Shown in pieces: positions 1 through 5,874 of a DNA stretch of 6,920 bases. A program made the translations under genes and the position numbers. Source of the DNA: Anaerolineaceae bacterium (lineage in GTDB: Bacteria > Chloroflexota > Anaerolineae > JAAYZQ01); NCBI GenBank assembly GCA_012514775.1, contig JAAYZQ010000581.1, positions 1-6,920 on the forward strand, given 5' to 3'. Position 1 is the first letter of the stretch. Each line of letters opens with the position of its first letter. Below the pieces are notes generated by a model. That model saw only the letters and a program-made list of their open reading frames with translations. It did not search any database and was not told the DNA's origin.

Positions 1-28
1 CGAATACCTGTCGAGCAGGCGGTGATCC

Positions 29-916
29 CTACTCGACCTTGAAATTATAGATACCATCCTCGATGGGCCACCGGCGGCCGCACTTGTCGCAGGCCATTGC
101 CTCTGCCGCCTGGCGGAGCGGGGAGCTACTGCACGCCGGGCAGCGAAAGACCAGCTCCTCCGTGGCCGGCGCCGGCGGGCCGTCGAGGACAGCGCGACAG
201 AAGACGCTGGGTGTGAGCTGCCACCAGGCGCCGGTGGGCTGCAGCAGGCCGTCGAGGGCCGCCAGGGCGCCGGCGGGGACCAGGCGCTTGAGGAGCGGCA
301 GGCGAAAGTGGGATACGGTGCGGCATTGTTTCACGTGAAACGCGGCTTCGGCCAGCCTGGCCCGCATCCAGGCCGGGTGAAAGTCGAAATTCATCTCCAC
401 GAACTCGTAGGGCTCGGGGTCGAAGGGGCTCCAGCGCTGGCGGCCAAGGGCCCAGCGCAGGATGGACTTCAGGTGGCGCTTGCTGGCAAACTCCACGACG
501 AACGTGCCCCCACCGGCCAGGATGTGCCCCATCTGGCCCAGAAAGGCGGGCACGTCCTCCACGTGGTGCATCACCCGGACCATCATCGCGGCGTCAAAGG
601 TGCCCGCGGCAAAGGGCATGGCGTAAAAGTTGGCGGCCACGTAGGCCAGGCGCGGTTCGCGGCCCAGCCGCTCTTGCGCCTGGCGCAGCAGCGAGGTGGA
701 ATAGTCCAGGAGGACCACCTGCTCGTAGCCCTCGTAAAAGTCCGAGAGGCGGCCAAAGCCGGCCCCCACGTCCACGAGCCGGCGGCCCGCCGGCGGCAGC
801 AGGCGGCGAAGGGCCAGCCGCTCGGCCCGGTCCTCGTACTCCCGGCCCTGCCCCTCCCAGAAGTCGGTGCGGTAGCTGCTGTTTTCGTAATCGCACAGGC
901 GCCGTGGCTCGCTCAT
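29..916 (-). CDS. SAM-dependent methyltransferase with C-terminal zinc ribbon
   Basis: 295-aa class I (Rossmann) methyltransferase, probably cytoplasmic; substrate unknown. Visible motifs: motif I VDVGAGFGRL (residues 48-57), the acidic residue ending beta-2 (D71 in LLDYS), and the post-motif FDAAMMVRVMHHVED (107-121), typical of the Methyltransf_11 group. The C-terminus is a Trm112-like zinc ribbon with CPAC (C259, C262) and CDKC (C276, C279), followed by RRWPIEDGIYNF. In Trm112-type proteins this small domain binds and activates methyltransferases, so this could be a self-contained enzyme-plus-activator; that role is inference. I chose the ATG at 916. The in-frame TTG at 952 is the -35 hexamer of its own promoter, and the promoter places the transcript start at or next to this ATG, leaving no room for a Shine-Dalgarno site. 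The gene carries a parS site (327-342) encoding F-H-V-K. It is divergent from the M28 peptidase. Family call is secure; substrate is not. Confidence 0.9.
   Translation of the reverse strand: MSEPRRLCDYENSSYRTDFWEGQGREYEDRAERLALRRLLPPAGRRLVDVGAGFGRLSDFYEGYEQVVLLDYSTSLLRQAQERLGREPRLAYVAANFYAMPFAAGTFDAAMMVRVMHHVEDVPAFLGQMGHILAGGGTFVVEFASKRHLKSILRWALGRQRWSPFDPEPYEFVEMNFDFHPAWMRARLAEAAFHVKQCRTVSHFRLPLLKRLVPAGALAALDGLLQPTGAWWQLTPSVFCRAVLDGPPAPATEELVFRCPACSSSPLRQAAEAMACDKCGRRWPIEDGIYNFKVE
327..342. promoter_or_regulatory. parS: parS centromere-like site (ParB/Spo0J binding)
   Basis: The sequence TGTTTCACGTGAAACG matches the widely conserved bacterial parS consensus TGTTTCACGTGAAACA at 15 of 16 positions. 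The inner 14 bp (328-341) form a perfect palindrome. ParB-CTP clamps load at such sites and spread, and they recruit SMC/ParA for chromosome segregation. It lies within the methyltransferase coding sequence, where it is read on the minus strand as A-F-H-V-K-Q. Placement inside a gene is common for parS. A chance 14-bp match in 7 kb is very unlikely. Such sites usually cluster around oriC, so the window is probably origin-proximal, although no DnaA boxes or parAB genes are seen here. Confidence 0.88.
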
Positions 917-923
917 GGGCAGG

Positions 924-952
924 AGTGTAGCACAGGTCGGGTGACTTGGCAA
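924..952 (-). promoter_or_regulatory. Promoter of the methyltransferase gene
   Basis: Reading on the minus strand: -35 TTGCCA (952-947), 17-bp spacer, extended -10 element TGC then TACACT (929-924). The predicted transcript start, about 7-8 nt after the -10, falls on or next to the A of the ATG at 916. The mRNA would therefore be leaderless or nearly so, which agrees with the absence of any Shine-Dalgarno sequence. Confidence 0.7.
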
Positions 953-996
953 TTTCCCCCGGGCGCATTCGTCGCGCGGACCCGAATAGGCCCGAG

Positions 997-1025
997 TTGC
1001 CCCGGGAACAGAGCCGTGATAGAAT
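997..1025 (+). promoter_or_regulatory. Promoter of the M28 peptidase gene
   Basis: -35 TTGCCC (997-1002), 17-bp spacer, TGA extension (1017-1019) and -10 TAGAAT (1020-1025). Predicted start near 1032 gives a 5' leader of about 22 nt that holds the Shine-Dalgarno AGGAGG at 1041-1046, 7 nt before the ATG. It faces away from the methyltransferase promoter; the two -35 boxes are 44 bp apart. Confidence 0.72.
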
Positions 1026-1053
1026 GGGACCAGGACCCGGAGGAGGGAGAGAT

Positions 1054-2247
1054 ATGTCTGGAGCGCAGGATGGAGCGGCGCGGGCCCTGGAACACGTCCG
1101 CGCCCTGGCAGGGGAGATCGGCCCGCGGGGGAGCTGCACCGCCGCCGAGGAGCGGGCGGCCGCCTACGCCGCGGACCAGATGCGCGGCCTGGGGCTGCAA
1201 GGCGTGGCCGTCGAGCCCTTTCGCGGCTCGCCCTCCACCTACCGCCCCTACGCCCTGGCCTTTGCCACTGCCCTCCTGGCGGCGCTCTTGGCCCTGCTGC
1301 TGCCAGGCGAGGGCCTGGCCCTGGCCGCCGCCGCCCTCCTCAGCGGCCTGGGCGCCTGGGGCATGCTGCGCGAGACCGACCTGGCAGGCAACTGGCTGCG
1401 CCGGCTCCTGCCCGCCGGCCAGAGCCGCAACGCCGTGGGCATCGTCCCTCCCGCCGGCGAAGTGCGGCGGCGCGCCGTCCTGTGCGCCCACCTGGACACG
1501 CACCGCACGCCCATCTTTTACTCCTCGCCCGCCTGGCAGCGGCTGTTTAGCCTGCTGGTGGGCGCGGCATTCGCCAGCATGGCCGCCGGCGCGCTGCTCT
1601 ACGCCCTGGGTGCGGCCCTGGGCTGGAGCTGGGTCCGCTGGCCCGGCCTGGCGGCCGCGGCCGTGCAGCTCGTGGCCCTGGCCCTCTGCCTGCACGCCGA
1701 CCGGACCCCCTTTTCGCCCGGCGCCAACGACAACGCCTCGGGCGTGGGGGTGGCCCTGGCCCTGGCCGCCCGCCTGGGCGACGAACCCCTGGCCCACACC
1801 GAGGTCTGGCTGGCCCTCACCGGCTGCGAGGAGACCGGCGCGGCCGGCATGGCCGCCTTCCTCGACGCCCACGGTGAGGTGCTGGGCCAGGAGGACCTCA
1901 TCGTCGTCCTCGACCAGGTGGGCATCGGCCACCTGGTGACCCTGACGGCCGATGGCCTCATCCTGAAGCACCCGACCCACCCCCGGGCGCTGGAGGCGGC
2001 CCGGGCGGCCCACAGTGCCCTGCCGGGCCTGGCGCTGTCCGAGAAAACGGGCATCGCCTATACCGACGCCCTGGTCGCCACCCGGCGTGGCCTGCCCGCC
2101 CTGACGGTCGTGGCCCTGCCCCGCGGCGGCGTCGAGGCCCACTGGCACCAGGTCTCGGACCGGCCGGAGCACGTGGAACTGCCAGCCCTGGCCGACGCCT
2201 GCGCCTTTGCCTGGCAGATCTTGAAGCAGCTCGATGGCGATGCGTAG
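1054..2247 (+). CDS. M28-family zinc metallopeptidase with membrane segments inside the catalytic domain
   Basis: 397-aa protein with the full co-catalytic two-zinc residue set of the M28 (aminopeptidase Y/S-like) family: H146 and D148 in CAHLDTH, bridging D226 in PGANDNASG, base/ligand pair E259-E260 in GCEETG, D287 in VVLDQVG and H365 in HWHQVSD. Expected reaction is removal of residues from peptide N-termini, or amidohydrolysis; the substrate cannot be read from sequence. Four hydrophobic stretches (about 66-83, 87-104, 164-190 and 194-213) are probably transmembrane. They split the domain, lying before and after the HxD motif rather than forming one N-terminal anchor. Start is the ATG preceded by AGGAGG at 7-nt spacing. 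The stop codon is supplied by a dispersed palindrome (2244-2283). Own promoter at 997-1025. The fold call is firm; whether the active site faces inside or outside is not determined. Confidence 0.88.
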   Translation: MSGAQDGAARALEHVRALAGEIGPRGSCTAAEERAAAYAADQMRGLGLQGVAVEPFRGSPSTYRPYALAFATALLAALLALLLPGEGLALAAAALLSGLGAWGMLRETDLAGNWLRRLLPAGQSRNAVGIVPPAGEVRRRAVLCAHLDTHRTPIFYSSPAWQRLFSLLVGAAFASMAAGALLYALGAALGWSWVRWPGLAAAAVQLVALALCLHADRTPFSPGANDNASGVGVALALAARLGDEPLAHTEVWLALTGCEETGAAGMAAFLDAHGEVLGQEDLIVVLDQVGIGHLVTLTADGLILKHPTHPRALEAARAAHSALPGLALSEKTGIAYTDALVATRRGLPALTVVALPRGGVEAHWHQVSDRPEHVELPALADACAFAWQILKQLDGDA

Positions 2248-2283
2248 GGGGCGAGCCTGGGCAGGAGCAAGCCCCGCCCCTAC
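2244..2283. repeat. Dispersed GTAG...CTAC palindrome overlapping a stop codon
   Basis: Imperfect 40-bp palindrome. GTAGGGG (2244-2250) pairs with CCCCTAC (2277-2283). After one bulged G, CG (2252-2253) pairs with CG (2275-2276), and GGGC (2259-2262) pairs with GCCC (2271-2274). GC-rich palindromes of this look are, to my knowledge, scattered through Chloroflexota and cyanobacterial genomes. Its TAG at 2245-2247 is the stop codon of the peptidase. As RNA it could act as a weak terminator or 3'-end stabiliser, but it lacks a U-tract. Confidence 0.6.
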
Positions 2284-2332
2284 AGAATTGGGGTGAATGA
2301 GGGAAGAACAATAAGAACAGAGATGTAATGCG

Positions 2333-4399
2333 ATGAAATGTTGGCATTCTCCTGTGCGGCGTCGCAGGTGCCCACACCGGGCGTGGGTGGTGCTGGTGTT
2401 GTGTGCCCTGACCCTTGCCGGATCGTTGCCGGCGCCCGCGGCGGCGGCGCCCGCCGCGCCGCCGGGCCCGCCCTGGGCCGGCTGGGCAGTGGAGGCCTAC
2501 CCGGAGATGTCCGCCGCCGAGATGGAGGCCCTGGTCCGGCGCCTGGTGGCCCACGGCGCCAACGTGGTCTGGATCGGCCACAACAACCCGGGGGAGGTGG
2601 ACCCGGCCAAGGTGGAGCCCGGCCTGTCCTATGCCGTCTACGAGGCCCTGCTGGACCCCGGCGATCCGCGGCACGAGGGGGCCGCGGCGATGCTCGCCGC
2701 CCAGCGGCGCCTGCTGGATGCCTGCCGGGCGGTGGGGGTCAAGGCCGTGTTGCCCATCGGCTACCAGATCCAGATGGGCGCGCGCTGGAACGAGGAGCAC
2801 CCGGGCGACGTGCGCCGGGACGCGGCGAGCGAGCCGCTGGACATCTATGGCGGGGGTGTGAGCGCTTCGTTCTATGCCCCCCGCTACCGCCGCGACATCG
2901 AGGCCTATTACCGCTGGCTGGATGCCGAGCTGGTGCGGCCCTACGCCGGCACGATCCTGATGCTGAACCTGTCGGACGAGCCCCTGGGCGGCGATTACTC
3001 GGCCCACGCCGAGGCCGAGTTCCAGGCCCGCACCGGCCTGCGCTTCTCGGACGTGGGCGACGATCTCGAGCGCCTGCGGCTCCTGGGAGCCTTTCAGTCG
3101 GGCATGGTGGCGGAATATGCCGCCTGGAGCGCGGCCCTGTGGCACGAGATCCATCCGGGGCTGCCGGTGACCATGTCGTTCGACGGGGCCCAGGCGCGTC
3201 GGACCTACACCCTGCCCGACGTGGAGGCCCTCTTTCGCGACACGCCCGGGAATTTCGTCGTCACCTTTGACGCCTACCCCCGCGACGGGCCGCCCGACGT
3301 CGCCCTGAGCGACGCCGACCTGGTGGGCCTCTATCTCCTGGCGCGCACCGTGGGGCTCTACTCGGCCCGCTACGGCAAGCCGGCCTGGCTGTGGGCCGCG
3401 GCCAACAGTTGGGGCCTCAGCCAGGCCAGCCGCGACCCCGGCTCGGTGTCGGACGCCGTGACCAACGGCCTGGCCCTGGCGCTCCTGGTGAGGCAGGGGG
3501 GCGGCGACCTGCAGGGCATTGCTTACTGGAACTATAACGTCAAGGAGCAGGGCCTGTACAACGACAGCCACCGGACGGCCTACGACGTCGAGACGATGTT
3601 CGGCCGCGTCACGACGGCCTTTCCCAACCTGCGGCAGGCCATGGCCGCCCCCGCCTCCCGGCCGCGGGTGCTGATCCTGGCGCCGCCGGCGCGCGCCCAC
3701 GAGGCCATCGGCGCCGGGCGGGCGGCGGTGCTCCTGGAGGTACATCCCTACCAGCGCCTGTCGATCCTGGCGGCCCAGGGGGTGAACGCCGCCGTCGTCG
3801 GCAGCATGGAAGGCTGGCCGGCGGCGCCGGGCGGGGAGAGGGGGGGCGAGGGGGTGCGCAGCGTCGTCGTCCTGACGCCCTCGGCCGAATACCTGGCGCC
3901 GGGGGACCTGGAAGCGCTGCATCAGGTCCTGGCGGCCGGCGGGCGGGTGGTCGCCTCGGCCAGCGTGGCGCGCGCCCTGGGCAGCCTGGCCCCGGTAGTG
4001 CCCCAACTGGCCTACGGCGACCTGGTCGAGCGGCGCGGAAACCTGTACGTGGCCGTCCAGGGCGTGGCCATGCTCTTCGAGGCCGGGCGCGAGGCGGAGC
4101 TTGCCGCCCTGTGGCGCGAGGTCCTGGGCCTGCAGACGGCCCGGCCCGGCTACCGGATCGTGACCGGCAGCCACGCCCTGGTCTACAATCGCGGGCCCGA
4201 GGCGGTGCCCGTCGAGCTGGCGCTGCCCTTCCAGGGCTATGGCTACCGCTACGACGCGGACGGCCGGCCCGTGGAGCGGTTCTACGGCACGGGGCTGGAG
4301 AGCACCCTGGGCCGGCGCGAGTTCCTGTACCTGAAGCGCGATCCGTGGGCCGGCGTGCCCCGCGCCCGGGTCCCCGGCCGCCCTCCGCGGCCCTCCTGA
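2333..4399 (+). CDS. Secreted glycoside hydrolase-like protein (TIM barrel plus GH42-type trimerisation-like domain)
   Basis: 688 aa. The N-terminus has basic residues (R9-R12), a hydrophobic core (about 17-31) and an Ala-rich cleavage zone (about 35-40), so it is probably exported. Residues about 50-430 read as an (alpha/beta)8 barrel; strand candidates include WAVEAYPE (51-58), ANVVWIG (76-82), ILMLNLSDEP (208-217), VTMSFDG (279-285), FVVTFDAYP (308-316), GKPAWLWAAANSWG (348-361) and GIAYWNYN (395-402). E216 fits the clan GH-A acid/base at the end of beta-4. The beta-7 position where GH42-like enzymes carry the nucleophile Glu is A355, so hydrolysis by the usual mechanism is doubtful. Residues about 444-560 resemble the class I glutamine-amidotransferase-like trimerisation domain of GH42 beta-galactosidases (VVVLTPSAEYL...LAAGGRVVAS). 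A short beta-rich tail follows. The Shine-Dalgarno is weak and no clear own promoter is visible, so it may be read through from the peptidase 85 nt upstream. Exact family uncertain. Confidence 0.75.
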   Translation: MKCWHSPVRRRRCPHRAWVVLVLCALTLAGSLPAPAAAAPAAPPGPPWAGWAVEAYPEMSAAEMEALVRRLVAHGANVVWIGHNNPGEVDPAKVEPGLSYAVYEALLDPGDPRHEGAAAMLAAQRRLLDACRAVGVKAVLPIGYQIQMGARWNEEHPGDVRRDAASEPLDIYGGGVSASFYAPRYRRDIEAYYRWLDAELVRPYAGTILMLNLSDEPLGGDYSAHAEAEFQARTGLRFSDVGDDLERLRLLGAFQSGMVAEYAAWSAALWHEIHPGLPVTMSFDGAQARRTYTLPDVEALFRDTPGNFVVTFDAYPRDGPPDVALSDADLVGLYLLARTVGLYSARYGKPAWLWAAANSWGLSQASRDPGSVSDAVTNGLALALLVRQGGGDLQGIAYWNYNVKEQGLYNDSHRTAYDVETMFGRVTTAFPNLRQAMAAPASRPRVLILAPPARAHEAIGAGRAAVLLEVHPYQRLSILAAQGVNAAVVGSMEGWPAAPGGERGGEGVRSVVVLTPSAEYLAPGDLEALHQVLAAGGRVVASASVARALGSLAPVVPQLAYGDLVERRGNLYVAVQGVAMLFEAGREAELAALWREVLGLQTARPGYRIVTGSHALVYNRGPEAVPVELALPFQGYGYRYDADGRPVERFYGTGLESTLGRREFLYLKRDPWAGVPRARVPGRPPRPS

Positions 4400-4418
4400 G
4401 GCGCGGGCCGGTACGGGC

Positions 4419-5411
4419 TCAGGCGCCGGCCTTCAGGTCGTCCAGGTAGGCAAAGAGGGCCGGCATACCCCCCGTGTGCCAGAACAGCACGCGCTCGTAG
4501 GCCGAGATGGTGCCCTCGCGCACCAGGCTGATGAGCCCGCCCATGGCCTTGCCGGTGTAGACAGGGTCGAGGAGGATTCCCTCGGTGCGGGCCACGAGGC
4601 GGATGGCCTCGCGCTCGGCGCCGGTGACGATGGCGTAGCCGGCCCCCAGGAAGCGGTCGTCGATGTGAATGTCGGCGGCGCTCAGGCGCAGGTCCATGCC
4701 CAGCCAGCGCGCCGTGGGGGCCAGCAGGTCGAGAACCGTGCCGCGCAAGTGCCCCCCGGTCTTGTCGACGCTGATGCCCAGCACCTGCCCCTCGAAGGCG
4801 CAGGCCCTGGCGCCCACCACCAATCCCGCCTGCGTGCCCCCCGAGCTGGTGGCAAAGACGACGCGGTCGAAGGAGAGGCGGGCCACGTACATCTGGTCCC
4901 ACAGCTCCTCGAAGGCCAGGGCATAGGCCGCCGCCCCGGTGGCGTTGGACCCGCCGTAGGGGATCACGTAGGCCCTGCGGCCGGCGGCCTCTTCCGCCGC
5001 CGCGGCCTCATCCAGGACCTGGAGGGGGTCTCTATCGCCGCTCCACACCAGCCGGGCACCCAGAAGCTGGTCCAGGAACAGGTTGCCGGTCCACAGCTCT
5101 GGCGGCGGAGGGTCGCCGCGCAGCACGAGGACGCACTCCAGGCCGGCCCGGGCCGCCGCGGCGGCCGTCTGGCGGCAGTGATTCGATTGCACGGCGCCCA
5201 CGGTGAGGGTCACCTGGGCTTGCTTGCTGCGCGCCTCGCCCACGAGGAACTCGAGCTTGCGCGTCTTGTTTCCGCCCGTTGCCAGCCCGGTCTGGTCGTC
5301 GCGCTTGATCCACAGCTCGGGCCCCCCCAGGGCCTTGCTCAGGCGCTCCATGGGCTCCAGCGGCGTGGGCAGATGGGCGAGCGGAAAACGCTGCGAAACG
5401 TGGATGGCCAT
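4419..5411 (-). CDS. dcyD: D-cysteine desulfhydrase / ACC deaminase-family PLP enzyme
   Basis: 330-aa cytoplasmic fold-type II PLP enzyme. D-cysteine desulfhydrase converts D-cysteine to pyruvate, sulfide and ammonia. Seen: the PLP-lysine motif GGNKTRKLEF (K49), QSNHCRQTAA (75-84) at the ACC-deaminase nucleophile-serine region, the phosphate-binding loop TSSGGTQAGL (188-197), LLDPVYTGKAMGGL (280-293) and the C-terminal LFWHTGGMPALFAY. The two residues that separate ACC deaminase (Glu after the active Tyr, Leu in the H-L-G-G motif) from D-cysteine desulfhydrase are Thr286 and Thr313 here, as in E. coli DcyD. This favours the desulfhydrase. Start chosen at 5411 because of the GGGGGA Shine-Dalgarno just upstream and the family-typical RFPLAHLPTPLEP beginning; an in-frame ATG at 5471 is less likely. 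The leader is about 76 nt. It converges on the glycoside hydrolase-like gene across 19 bp, with no clear terminator between them. Confidence 0.88.
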   Translation of the reverse strand: MAIHVSQRFPLAHLPTPLEPMERLSKALGGPELWIKRDDQTGLATGGNKTRKLEFLVGEARSKQAQVTLTVGAVQSNHCRQTAAAAARAGLECVLVLRGDPPPPELWTGNLFLDQLLGARLVWSGDRDPLQVLDEAAAAEEAAGRRAYVIPYGGSNATGAAAYALAFEELWDQMYVARLSFDRVVFATSSGGTQAGLVVGARACAFEGQVLGISVDKTGGHLRGTVLDLLAPTARWLGMDLRLSAADIHIDDRFLGAGYAIVTGAEREAIRLVARTEGILLDPVYTGKAMGGLISLVREGTISAYERVLFWHTGGMPALFAYLDDLKAGA

Positions 5412-5493
5412 AATGTTCCCCCTGTCGACGATGGTCCGCCGGGCCGGAGGACGCACAGACGGCAGGCTCATCCCGGCCGCGGCTTGTGCCCGG

Positions 5494-5522
5494 AGTATAA
5501 CACGTCCTGGCCCGCACGGCAA
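5494..5522 (-). promoter_or_regulatory. Promoter of the D-cysteine desulfhydrase gene
   Basis: Minus strand: -35 TTGCCG (5522-5517), 17-bp spacer, TGT extension and -10 TATACT (5499-5494). Predicted start near 5487 gives a leader of about 76 nt before the ATG at 5411. It has the same layout as the promoters of the methyltransferase, peptidase and acetyltransferase genes. Confidence 0.7.
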
Positions 5523-5557
5523 CCCGGCCAACCGGGATGAAGGTAAAAGAATGGTTA

Positions 5558-5573
5558 AAACTAGTACTTGTTT
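5558..5573. promoter_or_regulatory. Candidate operator palindrome upstream of RNA promoter
   Basis: AAACTAGTACTTGTTT is palindromic at 14 of 16 positions (AAAC...GTTT around AGTACT). It sits 5 bp upstream of the -35 box of the plus-strand RNA promoter, in an AT-rich patch. It could be a transcription-factor site or simply part of an A/T-rich UP-like element. No regulator is recognised. Confidence 0.35.
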
Positions 5574-5578
5574 CCTAC

Positions 5579-5607
5579 TTTACAAAAGGGCCATGATGTG
5601 GTAAGCT
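5579..5607 (+). promoter_or_regulatory. Promoter of candidate small RNA 1
   Basis: -35 TTTACA (5579-5584), 17-bp spacer, TGG extension (5599-5601) and -10 TAAGCT (5602-5607), preceded by an A/T-rich stretch (5541-5578) resembling an UP element. Predicted transcript start is about G5614. No convincing protein gene follows on this strand before the terminator at 5845-5874. Confidence 0.6.
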
Positions 5608-5613
5608 GTAGGC

Positions 5614-5874
5614 GGTGGAAGGGGGAACGGAACTTTCTGCCAGCGGCGGGAGACTCGCAATGATTATTCAAAGTCCATTGCAGCACGTCGCAGCATAGCC
5701 AACCTACATCGCTCGTTCATTGTTGAACATCAATGCTTCATTGACGCACGTCGTGGCACCGTTGCCTTTGATTATCGCTATGCGATCTCCCGCCCGTTCT
5801 TTCTTAGAGCCTGCAATGGCAGCTTCAACGTAATAATGGGCTCGAAAAAAGTGGGCATTGGCCCACTTTTTTTT
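5614..5874 (+). ncRNA. Candidate structured small RNA 1 (about 260 nt), family unknown
   Basis: The unit is bounded by an extended -10 promoter and an intrinsic terminator. It is about half G+C, against about 70 % around it. Folding by eye: outer helix CTGCCA (5637-5642) with TGGCAG (5817-5822). Nested in it is a 14-bp helix, 5645-5659 with 5781-5794 (GGCGGGAGA/TCTCCCGCC, one bulged C5654, then TCGCA/TGCGA). Enclosed hairpins are GTTCA-TTGT-TGAAC (5715-5728) and TCAATG-CTT-CATTGA (5730-5744). Two further hairpins, GCAATG...CATTGC (5657-5681) and ATCGC-TAT-GCGAT (5774-5786), would compete with the inner end of the long helix, so alternative folds are possible. GCACGTCG occurs twice (5683, 5746). 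It lacks recognisable signatures of tmRNA, RNase P, SRP RNA or 6S RNA. A 12-codon ORF (5660-5698) with a GGGAGA ribosome site lies inside. The 3' third is antisense to the acetyltransferase gene end. Confidence 0.5.

Noticed and set aside
917..952. Upstream TTG start for the methyltransferase
   Set aside because: That TTG is the first base triplet of the -35 hexamer; transcription should begin downstream of it.
2170..2179. CACGTGGAAC as a second parS
   Set aside because: Only the right half resembles parS; the left half (GGAG) does not.
308..4174. Very long open frames antisense to or out of phase with the three left-hand genes (for example 308-1939 plus, 913-2172 minus, 1958-4174 minus)
   Set aside because: Translations are low-complexity (Pro/Arg/Gly/Gln/His-rich) with no domains; they are the usual by-product of stop-poor GC-rich DNA opposite well-supported genes.
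4400..4427. Bidirectional terminator between the converging genes
   Set aside because: Only a short GC pairing (GGCGC with GCGCC) and no T-run.
5412..5531. Longer N-terminus for the desulfhydrase (starts at 5471 or 5531)
   Set aside because: The ATG at 5411 has the better ribosome site and a family-typical N-terminus; 5531 lies upstream of the promoter.
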